From Pirellulales bacterium (GTDB taxonomy: Bacteria > Planctomycetota > Planctomycetia > Pirellulales > DATAWG01), in the NCBI GenBank assembly GCA_036267355.1, contig DATAWG010000004.1, forward strand, positions 1-64,000: a stretch of 64,000 nt of DNA. The letters run 5' to 3'. A program made the translations under genes and the position numbers. The notes beneath the pieces were generated by a model. It was not told where the DNA came from. It ran no database searches and worked only from the letters and a program-made list of their open reading frames with translations. How positions within the stretch are numbered: position 1 is the stretch's first letter; each line of letters begins with the position of its first letter. This document shows, in pieces, positions 43,226 through 51,405 of this stretch.

Positions 43226-43657
43226 ATGATTAGCCCGGTTGCCGCCGAATTGACGAAGGAAACATTGGACCAGTTGACCGGGCGGGAAGGTAATCGCCGC
43301 AAGCGCGAGCGACGGCCCTACCATGTCTTGCAATGGGCGGCCCCGTGGTCCGACGGCAGCCCACCCCAGCCAGAAGCGTTCCGACAGATCCGCTGCCACG
43401 ATATTTCGCGTGGCGGCATTTCGTATTTTTCAGATCGGCCGCTGCTCGACGAATTCTTGATCGTCGGCCTCGCAGCGGCTGCCGAGATGATCTATCTCAA
43501 GTGCCGGGTGGCCAACTGCGTGAGGGTCGATCAAGCGAGCGGGGCCTTTCGAGTCGGATGCGAATTCATCGAGCGCATCGAGCTTCCGCCCGCGAATCAG
43601 CCGCCCGCGAATCAGCCGGAGGCAACAACCGCAGCGAGATTGCACTCGGTTCGCTAG
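43226..43657 (+). CDS. PilZ-domain c-di-GMP receptor
   Basis: ATG 43226 gives 143 aa. The PilZ hallmarks are present: the Arg motif NRRKRERRPY near residue 25 and the (D/N)xSxxG motif as CHDISRGGISYFS. Beta strands follow (FLIVGL, IYLKCRVANCVRV, FRVGCEFIERI) with a short Pro/Ala tail. It lies divergent from a diguanylate cyclase gene, which fits c-di-GMP signalling. No partner domain is present. Confidence 0.85.
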   Translation: MISPVAAELTKETLDQLTGREGNRRKRERRPYHVLQWAAPWSDGSPPQPEAFRQIRCHDISRGGISYFSDRPLLDEFLIVGLAAAAEMIYLKCRVANCVRVDQASGAFRVGCEFIERIELPPANQPPANQPEATTAARLHSVR

Positions 43658-43677
43658 CCGAGTCTGCGATCGGCACA

Positions 43678-43699
43678 CTAGCCCGCGGCGTTAGCGAGG
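43678..43699 (+). repeat. Interspersed repeat, GCCCGAAGCG family
   Basis: CTAGCCCGCGGCGTTAGCGA, continuing as GGAACTCGTTGACAG. It is a variant of the core seen at 4381 and 7107, including the TTGACAG tail. It lies just behind the PilZ gene. Confidence 0.65.
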
Positions 43700-43800
43700 A
43701 ACTCGTTGACAGACGTGGCGATTTGCACCGCGCGTAGTTCCCGGTTTGCGCTTTCCGAGAAAGCTTGCTGCGATTCACCTTGAACGGGAATTCCGCGCCG

Positions 43801-45105
43801 TTAGCGCTCGGCGGATTCAAGTTCTTCGTGGAAATGCTCGGCGCCGTCGGCCTTGGCAATCACCGTCACGCCCCCTTCGCTGACCGTGAAGCCGCGAGCG
43901 CGGTCTTGTTCCGGATCGAAGCCGATTTGCGTGCCGGGAGGAATCCGCACCCACTTGTCGATGATCGCCCGGCGCACGCGCGCGTGCCTGCCGATATCCA
44001 CGCCATCGAGCAGGATCGAATCTTCAACCTGCGCGAAACTGTTGATCCGCACGTTGAATCCGAGAATCGATCGCCGCACTTGCCCGCCGGAAACAATCGA
44101 ACCCTGGCAAACAATGCTGTCGAGCGCTTCGCCGCGGCGGGCCCCGTCGCCTTGCTCGGCAAACACGAATTTCGGCGGCGGATAATTCGGATGATACGTG
44201 CGGATCGGCCAGCGGTCGTCGTACATATTCAACAGCGGATCGACCGAAATCAGGTCCATGCTCGCGGCGAAATAAGCGTCGAGCGTGCCCACGTCGCGCC
44301 AATAGGCGTCTTGCTTCCGGTTTTCATCGCGGAACGGAAATGCATATAGCCGATGCGAATCGATCAGCGAGGGGATGATATTATGGCCGAAATCGTGCGC
44401 GCTGCCGGGCCGCGTCGCATCGAGGCACAATTGCTCGAACAAAAAGCGTGCGTTGAAGACATACACGCCCATCGACGCCAGGCAATGCCGCGGGTCGCCG
44501 GGAATGGTTTTCGGATTGGGTTTCTTCTCTTCGAACCCGATCAACCGGCCATCGGCATCGACTTGCATCACGCCGAATTCCCGCGCCTCGTCCACTCCGA
44601 CGCGCAGGGCGGCGATCGTCAGATCCGCTTCCTTTTGCTGGTGAAACTCCAACAGCGTGCGGTAGTTCATCTTGTAGATATGATCGCCGGCGAGGATCAG
44701 AACGTAAGTGGGCCGCTCCTTTTCCAACGTATAGATATTCTGATAGACGGCGTCGGCCGTGCCTTGATACCAATGCATGTCGATCCGCTGCTGCGGCGGC
44801 ACGAGATCGACGAACTCACCAAGCTCGCGCGATAAAAGCGGCCGCCAGCCAAGGTTGATATGCCGATCAAGGCTCATGGCCTTGTATTGCGTCAGCACCA
44901 GCATCTTGCGCAGCCCGCTGTTGATGCAATTGGAAAGTGCGAAATCGACGATCCGATAGGCGCCGCCGAAGGGAACCGCCGGCTTGGCTCGATCGCGCGT
45001 CAGCGGTTCGAGCCGCGATCCCTTGCCCCCTGCCAACACCACGGCAAGCGTGTTGTGCATCCTCCTCATTCGATCGTCGTCGTTCAGCATCGGGTGCGGC
45101 TCCAT
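43801..45105 (-). CDS. glgC: Glucose-1-phosphate adenylyltransferase
   Basis: GlgC makes ADP-glucose from glucose-1-phosphate and ATP, the committed step of bacterial glycogen synthesis. The 434-aa product has the nucleotidyl-transfer loop LAVVLAGGKGSRLEPLTRDR, PAVPFGGAYRIVDFALSNC, the active-site HWYQGTADAVYQN, VLILAGDHIYKMNY, and the C-terminal left-handed beta helix (SIVSGGQVRRSILGFNVRIN). The N-terminal Arg/Lys sites for allosteric control are in the expected place. Start is uncertain among ATGs at 45105, 45090 and 45069; 45090 has GGAG at a good distance. Confidence 0.97.
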   Translation of the reverse strand: MEPHPMLNDDDRMRRMHNTLAVVLAGGKGSRLEPLTRDRAKPAVPFGGAYRIVDFALSNCINSGLRKMLVLTQYKAMSLDRHINLGWRPLLSRELGEFVDLVPPQQRIDMHWYQGTADAVYQNIYTLEKERPTYVLILAGDHIYKMNYRTLLEFHQQKEADLTIAALRVGVDEAREFGVMQVDADGRLIGFEEKKPNPKTIPGDPRHCLASMGVYVFNARFLFEQLCLDATRPGSAHDFGHNIIPSLIDSHRLYAFPFRDENRKQDAYWRDVGTLDAYFAASMDLISVDPLLNMYDDRWPIRTYHPNYPPPKFVFAEQGDGARRGEALDSIVCQGSIVSGGQVRRSILGFNVRINSFAQVEDSILLDGVDIGRHARVRRAIIDKWVRIPPGTQIGFDPEQDRARGFTVSEGGVTVIAKADGAEHFHEELESAER

Positions 45106-45290
45106 GCATGCAAGCTGATCAGATTTCGAATACGAGCCCCACCATTCTACCGGTCAAGACTAATCGCTGGGAAGCCCGCGGATTTTGCGAAAGGACGGCG
45201 GAATCTGCATAAACAATAGGGCTTTCCGCCACACCAGCTCGAAGCGCCAGCGAGGCTCGCCGGCGTTTTGACCCGCAACCGCAACCAACG

Positions 45291-45376
45291 GAGCAGGCAC
45301 GCTCCCTGTGCCGTCCGCGCGACACAGCGGGCGGCCCGCAGAGCGGCGCAGACGGCACACGTAGTTTGCCTGCTAC
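45291..45376. repeat. Inverted-repeat element, AGTGTGCC family, at the asnB stop codon
   Basis: The left arm GCAGGCACGCTCCCTGTGCC (45293-45312) and right arm GACGGCACACGTAGTTTGCC ... TGCTAC (45350-45376) are inverses. A second, better copy lies at 61586-61690. The right end supplies the TAG stop codon of the asparagine synthase gene (45373-45375 on the minus strand). A GCCCGAAGCG-family variant sits just upstream (45232-45254). Confidence 0.65.
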
Positions 45377-47391
45377 ACGATCGTCGGGGCATCGACCCAC
45401 TGGCGATGCCATAGCTCGAGCACTAATAGCGACCAGATTCGATGGCCGTGATTGATGCGGCCCGATTGGTGCTCTTCAAGCAATTGCAAAACGGCCTCCG
45501 GGCGAAAATATCCGCGGGCCGTCGCTCGGGGATCCAACAGTGTTTGCCTGGCGAAATCTCGCAGTTTGCCGCGGAGCCAAGAATCCATCGGAACGCCGAA
45601 TCCCATTTTTGGCCGCCGGCGGATCTCGGTGGGCAGCAAATCTCGAAACGCTTCGCGGAGAATTCGCTTGCTCCGCCCGAGTCGCTGTTTATACCGCACC
45701 GGCAGCGCCGCGGCCCATTCGACGAGCCGATGGTCCAGAAACGGCTGCCGGCATTCCAAACCGTGAGCCATCGAAGCAATATCGACTTTGACCAGCAAAT
45801 CGCACGGCAGATAGGTCGTGAGATCGGCGAGCGAGGCCGCCGTAACCGGGTCGCGCCGGCCGGATCGCCGCCAAGCTCGCTGCAAGAATTCCGCCGGGTC
45901 GACATCCTTCAACCGCGAAAGTAAACCGTCGGTATAAAGTGCCGCGCGGCCGGCTTCGTTGAAGATTCCGATCCAATCCAAATAGCGCTGTTGCATCGGC
46001 AAATTCAGCACGGCCGAAAGCCGCCGCAAGCGCCGCACAATCGACCGCCTTCCGGGGTTGGCAGGCAATCGCCGCCAGAATTGGCTCGCCAACAGGCGAC
46101 GCAATGATATGGGCAGGCGATCGAGCATTCCGGAGAGCCAGACGGCCCGATAGCGGTCGTAACCGGCGAACAGTTCGTCGCCGCCGTCGCCTGTGAGCGC
46201 GACCTTGACATCGCGGCGCGCCAACTCGGAGACATACCACGTCGGAATTGCCGAGCTATCGGCCATCGGTTCGTCGTAGTGCCAAGCCAATTTTGTCAGC
46301 AGATCGATACCGCTTGCCTCCACGCGCAGCACATGGTGCTGCGTGCCAAATCGTTCCGCCACTTGCCGGGCAAACACCGTTTCATCGAATTGCGCGTCGG
46401 CAAACCCGATCGAAAAGGTCTTGATTCTCCCGCCGCCGCTCCCGGTGATCCCGCCGTTTCCGCCGTCTCGGCCCGGCATCTCGCTTGCGGTTTCGCGCGT
46501 CGCACTTTTTTCGCCGCCGCCAGCCAATTGGCTCATCAGTCCTACGACAATCGATGAATCGACCCCGCCCGACAAGAATGCTCCGAGCGGCACATCGCTC
46601 TGCATTCGCAAACGCACCGCATCGGTCAGCAGCTCGCGCAGCTCGGCGACGCACTCGCGCCATGGCCGATCCACTTGCCGGCTGAAATCGGGCTGCCAAT
46701 AAGCGTCGATTCGCATCTGGCCGTCGCGCCAGACGGCGTAGTGGCCGGGGGGCAGCTTTCGGATGCCGCGGAAAATCGTGTTCGGATGCGGAACGTATTG
46801 ATAGGTGAGATATTCGTCGATCGCTTCCGGATCGACATCCCGCGGGACGCCCGGCACGGCGAGCAAACATTTCAACTCGCTCGCAAAAAGCAAGCGATCG
46901 GTTTCGAATCGATATACGAGCGGTTTCTTGCCGAGCCGATCGCGAACCAGCACCAATTGCCGCTGCCGCGAATCCCAAAGAGCGATGGCAAACATGCCCC
47001 AAAGACGCCGGGCAAAATCGGGCCCTTCGTCTTCGTAGAGATGGACGATTGTTTCCGTGTCGCCGGCGGTGCGGAAGCGGTGGCCCGATCCTTCCAGCCG
47101 CCGCCGCAGCTCACGAAAATTGTAAATTTCGCCGTTGAAAACTGCCCAAATCGTCTCGTCTTCGTTAGCGAGCGGTTGCCGGCTCCCGGCGAGATCGATG
47201 ATCGAAAGCCGGCGATGCCCCAACGCGATCCCTGGCGTCGGCTCGCTGCCGCCTTCGATGCGGCACGGCCGGCAATAGCGGCCGCGATCGTCCGGCCCGC
47301 GATGCGCCACGAGCTCGATCATTTGATCCAGCGTGGCGCTATCGATCGCGGCGGATGGATTATTCCAGATGGCTCCGGCGATGCCGCACAT
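45373..47391 (-). CDS. asnB: Asparagine synthase (glutamine-hydrolysing)
   Basis: The N-terminal Cys2 amidotransferase domain (MCGIAGAIWNNPSAA, ELVAHRGPDDRGRY, AVFNGEIYNFRELRRRL) frees ammonia from glutamine. The synthetase domain uses ATP to activate aspartate, with SGGVDSSIVVGLMSQL as the PP-loop and LTGDGGDELFAGYDRY. The product is 672 aa, longer than the common 500-630 aa. A Gly-rich insertion of about 32 residues (46427-46524) separates the PP-loop helix from IKTFSIGFADAQFDET and contains a copy of an intergenic repeat. Neighbouring glycosyltransferases and the PEP-CTERM protein recall exopolysaccharide-linked amidotransferases. Such proteins may amidate sugars instead of aspartate; either is possible. 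Confidence 0.93.
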   Translation of the reverse strand: MCGIAGAIWNNPSAAIDSATLDQMIELVAHRGPDDRGRYCRPCRIEGGSEPTPGIALGHRRLSIIDLAGSRQPLANEDETIWAVFNGEIYNFRELRRRLEGSGHRFRTAGDTETIVHLYEDEGPDFARRLWGMFAIALWDSRQRQLVLVRDRLGKKPLVYRFETDRLLFASELKCLLAVPGVPRDVDPEAIDEYLTYQYVPHPNTIFRGIRKLPPGHYAVWRDGQMRIDAYWQPDFSRQVDRPWRECVAELRELLTDAVRLRMQSDVPLGAFLSGGVDSSIVVGLMSQLAGGGEKSATRETASEMPGRDGGNGGITGSGGGRIKTFSIGFADAQFDETVFARQVAERFGTQHHVLRVEASGIDLLTKLAWHYDEPMADSSAIPTWYVSELARRDVKVALTGDGGDELFAGYDRYRAVWLSGMLDRLPISLRRLLASQFWRRLPANPGRRSIVRRLRRLSAVLNLPMQQRYLDWIGIFNEAGRAALYTDGLLSRLKDVDPAEFLQRAWRRSGRRDPVTAASLADLTTYLPCDLLVKVDIASMAHGLECRQPFLDHRLVEWAAALPVRYKQRLGRSKRILREAFRDLLPTEIRRRPKMGFGVPMDSWLRGKLRDFARQTLLDPRATARGYFRPEAVLQLLEEHQSGRINHGHRIWSLLVLELWHRQWVDAPTIV

Positions 47392-47431
47392 CAGGCAGGG
47401 TGAGGGTGAGGGGCGAGGGGCGAGGAAGCTA

Positions 47432-47498
47432 GACGCGAAACCGCACGCGAGCTAGCAACTCAAGCGGCATCCGTGGTGCGCTTGCGGTTTCGCGCGTC
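47432..47498. repeat. Inverted GACGCG..AAACCGC repeat pair downstream of the GT4 gene
   Basis: GACGCGAAACCGCACGCG (47432-47449) and CGCTTGCGGTTTCGCGCGTC (47479-47498) are inverted relatives. The second is identical over 20 bp to 46482-46501 inside the asparagine synthase gene. The flanks are GA-rich (47400-47430). Confidence 0.75.
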
Positions 47499-47500
47499 CA

Positions 47501-48616
47501 TCAGCAATCGAGCAATTCACCATACAACGCGGCGTGACGCTCCACCATCCGTTCCACGGTGAACTCGCTGAGCATTCTCGCTCTGCCGGCTGCTCCGAAT
47601 CGCCGAGCCAATTCGGCGTCTTCCAGAATTGGCAGGGTGTGCCTCGCGAAGGCGTTACGCGAGCTGGGCCGAACCAAAAAACCCGTCTGGCCCGGCACCA
47701 CCAATTCTCGGTTCGCCGGAATATCGCAGGCCACGACGGGCACGCCAGCCGCCATTGCTTCCATGATGGCATTCGATTGTCCTTCGTAGCCGCTCGCCAG
47801 CCAAAACACTTCGGCGTGGGCCATCAAGCGGGCGACATCCAGCCGTGTGCCAAGAAACCGCACGCGGTCTTCCACTCCCGTCAGCCGCGCATACCGCTCA
47901 AGCGCCGATCGCAATGGCCCGTCGCCGATGACGAGCAGATACACATTGTCAAAAAGCTTGCTCAACTGATGCATTCCCCAGATCAGTTCTTTGACCCGTT
48001 TCTGCGGCGAGAGTCGGCCAACCGTTGCGATCAGCCTCAATCCCGCGGGCAAATTCAACTCCGCGAGCAAATCGGCGTGGCCCGGCGAGCGGGGTTCGGC
48101 GCCCTGCTCCGCAGGCGGTATCCCGTTGGCGATTACGACGAATTTATCGGCAGCGATTCCGCGCGAAACATAAAAATCGCGGACCGCCGAGCTATTGGCG
48201 ACAATGCGATCGGTCGACGCGGCCAAGCGGCGATCGATCGCCAATTCGTGCCACATCTTCCACCGATCGACGCATCGCTCGCTTGCCGCCAGCCGCCGCA
48301 CGCCCGCTTGCCGAGCCGCCGTTCGGCCATAGCAATTCGCGGCGAAGAGCCACGTGTGAACCAGATCGGGCCGCAACCGCGCGATGTGCCGTTTCAGCCG
48401 CCACCAAGCTCCCGGATCGACCTTCCAACGCTTGTGCAAAACAGTCACTGGAATATCTGCCTTGGCCAGCGATTCTTCGAACGGTCCGCCGCGAGTCAAA
48501 GCACAGACATGCACGTCGAACCGATCGCGCGGCAAATGGCTAGCCAACAGCGTCAACTGCTTTTCCGAGCCGTGCGGATCGAGCGTCGGAATGATGTGCA
48601 AAATGCGTTTGCTCAC
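47501..48616 (-). CDS. GT4-family glycosyltransferase
   Basis: The 371-aa product is a GT-B fold enzyme: N-terminal ILHIIPTLDPHGSEKQLTLL and C-terminal LIATVGRLSPQKRVKELIWG, then GYEGQSNAIMEAMAAGVPVV, the GT4 nucleotide-sugar motif with the E-x7-E pair. It probably transfers a sugar in cell-surface polysaccharide or glycoconjugate assembly. Its start overlaps the end of the next GT4 gene by 4 bp, so these two and hpt are one operon. Donor and acceptor are unknown. Confidence 0.94.
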   Translation of the reverse strand: MSKRILHIIPTLDPHGSEKQLTLLASHLPRDRFDVHVCALTRGGPFEESLAKADIPVTVLHKRWKVDPGAWWRLKRHIARLRPDLVHTWLFAANCYGRTAARQAGVRRLAASERCVDRWKMWHELAIDRRLAASTDRIVANSSAVRDFYVSRGIAADKFVVIANGIPPAEQGAEPRSPGHADLLAELNLPAGLRLIATVGRLSPQKRVKELIWGMHQLSKLFDNVYLLVIGDGPLRSALERYARLTGVEDRVRFLGTRLDVARLMAHAEVFWLASGYEGQSNAIMEAMAAGVPVVACDIPANRELVVPGQTGFLVRPSSRNAFARHTLPILEDAELARRFGAAGRARMLSEFTVERMVERHAALYGELLDC

Positions 48617-49839
48617 GGTTGGCCCGCTCCCAACAATCGTTCGAATAAGGCCAGATGGCTGTGGACCATGCGATCGAGCGAAAAGTGCTCCTCGACGCGC
48701 CGCCGTGCGACCGTCCCGAATTCCGCGGCCCGAGCCGGCTCCGCAAACATCTTCTCGATGGCCGCCGCTAGAGCCGTTGTATCGCCAGGCGAAACCAGTA
48801 GCCCTTCGACGCCGTCGCGAATCGCTTGAGCATTACCCGGAATATCGCTGGCCACGACCGGCAAGCCGGCCGCCATCGCTTCCAACAGCGCATGCGACAA
48901 CCCCTCCGACTCCGACGGCAAGACGAAAAGATCCGCCGCGGCCAAAACATCTTCGACATTATCGAACGCGCCGGGAAGCACGACCCGACCCGACAGCCCG
49001 AGCGCATCGATCTGGCCAACAAGCGCCGCATGCTCGATCCCCTCGCCGACCAGCCAAAGCCGTGTGTCGGCCTGTCGTGCGGCGACCTGCGCCCAAGCGG
49101 AAATCAAATTGGCCAAACCTTTCCCAGGATGCAGGCGGCCAAGGTAAACGGCCAAACGCGTGTCCGGCCCAAGCGACATCGCCGCGTTCGCAGTTCCGAT
49201 CGTCGATCGGGCTTGCCGGCGACGGATCGGGCTCGCTCGCACTCCAATCCGCACACCGCTCGGAATCAGCTTCACGATCGACGACGAGAACCCCGCGGCC
49301 AAGAGTTCATCGCGAATCGCTGCCGAGGGGGCCACAACAGCCGCCGCCCGATGCACTTCGCGTCGAATTCGCATGCCGCAGCGACCGGTGGTGTGCCAAT
49401 GGCAGTCGCCCCTTTCGCCGCCGCCGCTGGCTCGCAACACGACCGGGAACCCCATCCGGCGTCCGGTTCGAACCGCGACGTACGCATCGTGCTTCAATTG
49501 CGAAACGTAGGCCAGGTCGAACTCGCCGCGATGACCGCGGAGCCAAGCGGCCAACTCGCGCATGTATCGCAGCGTGCCCCAGATTCGCAGCGGCGGATGC
49601 AGGAGCCGTGCGACGGGAACTCCGCAGTGGCTAAACGTGGCGGGCCAGTTCGATTGCCACCGTGCGGTGACGATGGTCGCACGCGCTCCCCGTGCGACGA
49701 GCGCCGCCGAGAGATTCGCCACCATCGTCTCGGCTCCGCCCACCAAGGGCCAAAATCGCCGCGTGATGAACACCACTCGTGGCGAGATGGCCGCGCTGGC
49801 ACGTCGATCCCCGGCCGCTGATCCCTGGCCGCTGCTCAC
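48613..49839 (-). CDS. GT4-family glycosyltransferase
   Basis: The 408-aa product has the N-terminal Rossmann start RVVFITRRFWPLVGGAETMV, a middle with VAPSAAIRDELLAAGF, and the C-terminal LAVYLGRLHPGKGLANLISA with ESEGLSHALLEAMAAGLPVV. It overlaps the genes on both sides by 4 bp (hpt upstream, GT4 downstream). The two GT4 proteins are related but diverged. It may act in the same glycan pathway; substrates cannot be read. Confidence 0.94.
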   Translation of the reverse strand: MSSGQGSAAGDRRASAAISPRVVFITRRFWPLVGGAETMVANLSAALVARGARATIVTARWQSNWPATFSHCGVPVARLLHPPLRIWGTLRYMRELAAWLRGHRGEFDLAYVSQLKHDAYVAVRTGRRMGFPVVLRASGGGERGDCHWHTTGRCGMRIRREVHRAAAVVAPSAAIRDELLAAGFSSSIVKLIPSGVRIGVRASPIRRRQARSTIGTANAAMSLGPDTRLAVYLGRLHPGKGLANLISAWAQVAARQADTRLWLVGEGIEHAALVGQIDALGLSGRVVLPGAFDNVEDVLAAADLFVLPSESEGLSHALLEAMAAGLPVVASDIPGNAQAIRDGVEGLLVSPGDTTALAAAIEKMFAEPARAAEFGTVARRRVEEHFSLDRMVHSHLALFERLLGAGQP

Positions 49840-50411
49840 GCGTCGCCATCCTCCATGATGGCAACATACGGCAAATTCCGAAATGCATCGCGATAATCCA
49901 GCCCGTAGCCGACGACGAATTGATTCGGAATTTCGAACCCCACGTGGTCCGGTTCCATCGACACCGCCTTGCGGCCATGCTTCCGCAGCAACACGGCCGT
50001 GCGCACGCTCTCAGGCCCCACTTGCCGCAATTGTTCGACCAATGCCGAAAGTGTGTTGCCGGTGTCGAAAATATCGTCAACCAGGAGCACATGCCGGCCG
50101 CCAATCTCGGGCAACATCGTAAGGTCGATTTTCAGCGGCCCGGGCTCCGAACCGCTCACGCGATAACTGCTGGCCTGCACCAGTCCGACTTGCAACGAAA
50201 TGTCGAGCCGGCGAATCAAATCGGCCAACAGCACGATACTGCCGTTGAGCACGCCTAAGATTGTCAGCGGCTTGCCAGCGTAAACCAGCAGAATTTCATC
50301 CGCCAGCCGGCCAACGCCTTCGTCGATCTGTTCGGCACTAAGCAATTTTCGCATGGCAGGGTGCGCCGGCGGGTCGATTTCAGTCAACAATTGCCCGAGC
50401 ATTTCTTGCAT
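49836..50411 (-). CDS. hpt: Hypoxanthine phosphoribosyltransferase
   Basis: The enzyme joins hypoxanthine or guanine to PRPP in purine salvage. The 191-aa product has the PRPP-binding signature HVLLVDDIFDTGNTLSAL and the purine-base side VAIMEDGDA-like C-terminus; the central VGFEIPNQFVVGYGLDYRDA matches HPRT. It is first in a three-gene operon with two GT4 genes, an unusual setting with no clear metabolic link. Confidence 0.95.
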   Translation of the reverse strand: MQEMLGQLLTEIDPPAHPAMRKLLSAEQIDEGVGRLADEILLVYAGKPLTILGVLNGSIVLLADLIRRLDISLQVGLVQASSYRVSGSEPGPLKIDLTMLPEIGGRHVLLVDDIFDTGNTLSALVEQLRQVGPESVRTAVLLRKHGRKAVSMEPDHVGFEIPNQFVVGYGLDYRDAFRNLPYVAIMEDGDA

Positions 50412-50531
50412 TACTCACGGTCGTCCAATTCTAAATAGTGGACATTGAGGCCGATAGTCCGTAAGACAAGGATTGGCCGAACAGGCCGGCGGAGCTTCCG
50501 CGAATCGCTGCCCCAGCTCACCAGAACACCT

Positions 50532-51299
50532 ATGACAACATCCGACGGCACATGGACGCAAATCGAGCTGCGGGGCCACGCATGTGATGTCTATGAGCCG
50601 CCGCGGTTTGTTTCCACGCCGCAAGCCGAGCGGCGGGGAGCGGTGATCTATCTGCATGGCGTTCGGCTGGCGCGGCTGGCCGATTATCCGGTGTTTACCG
50701 AAGAATTCGCTCGACATAACTTGGCAGTGCTCGCGCCCCACAGCGGGCCGAGCTGGTGGACCGATCGAATCACGCCGGGCTTCGATCTGCAAATTACGCC
50801 GGTCCGGCAGGTGCTCGATCAGGTGCTCCCTTATGCGGCGGAGCGATGGGGGATTCGGCCCCCGCAGCTCGCACTTTTGGGCACAAGCATGGGAGGCCAG
50901 GGGGCGCTGCGGCTGGCCTTCAAGAATGCCGACAAGTTCCCAGTCGTTGCCGCGATCTCTCCAGCGATCGACTACCAGATCCGCTGGCGCGAGGGTGATC
51001 CAGTGCTGCGGCAACTGTACGACGATGCCGAGACCGCTCGGCAAGATACGGCAACGCTGCACGTTCATCCCTTGCACTGGCCACGGCATCTCTGGTTTTG
51101 CTGCGACCCGGCCGACGCGCGATGGCACGATAGCGCCGACCGGCTGCGGATGAAACTCGCGGCACTGGGAATTCCACACGAAACCGATCTGTCCACGAGC
51201 GCCGGCGGCCACGGCTGGGAATACTACCAGCATATGGCCCCCCGGGCCGTTGCGTTTTTGGCTGATAGCCTGGATCGCGAACGCCGCCGCGTCAATTAA
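50532..51299 (+). CDS. Alpha/beta-hydrolase (esterase-like)
   Basis: ATG 50532 gives 255 aa. The nucleophile elbow is LALLGTSMGGQGALRLAFKN (G-T-S-M-G), and an acid and His in WFCCDPADARWHD and SAGGHGWEYYQHMAPRAV are positioned as the rest of the triad. The plan resembles the esterase-D/S-formylglutathione-hydrolase-like group, with the oxyanion side at VIYLHGVRLARLADY. There is no signal peptide. Substrate unknown. Its TAA stop is the first three bases of a palindromic element. Confidence 0.88.
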   Translation: MTTSDGTWTQIELRGHACDVYEPPRFVSTPQAERRGAVIYLHGVRLARLADYPVFTEEFARHNLAVLAPHSGPSWWTDRITPGFDLQITPVRQVLDQVLPYAAERWGIRPPQLALLGTSMGGQGALRLAFKNADKFPVVAAISPAIDYQIRWREGDPVLRQLYDDAETARQDTATLHVHPLHWPRHLWFCCDPADARWHDSADRLRMKLAALGIPHETDLSTSAGGHGWEYYQHMAPRAVAFLADSLDRERRRVN

Positions 51300-51392
51300 G
51301 GCTTGGCCGAAAAATAATTTCTCCCACAAGCCCGGAGCCCGCATTGCAAGCAAAGATGGTTCGGATTCCCGCTTGCCAGCGATGCGGGCTCC
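51297..51392. repeat. Half of the GGCTCGGCCG element plus a GGAGCCCGC hairpin
   Basis: TAAGGCTTGGCCGAAAAATA (from 51297) is the left end of the element seen at 9978, 28872 and 56321, but the right end is missing. Instead an inverted pair GGAGCCCGCATTGCAAGC (51334) and GCTTGCCAGCGATGCGGGCT (51371-51390) follows. The element's first bases supply the hydrolase stop codon. Confidence 0.75.
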
Positions 51393-51405
51393 GATGATGG
51401 CACTT

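Noticed and set aside
45373-49839. A PEP-CTERM/exosortase polysaccharide locus
   Set aside because: Asparagine synthase and GT4 genes fit the theme, but there is no exosortase, polymerase or export gene in the window, and the PEP-CTERM protein is 10 kb away.
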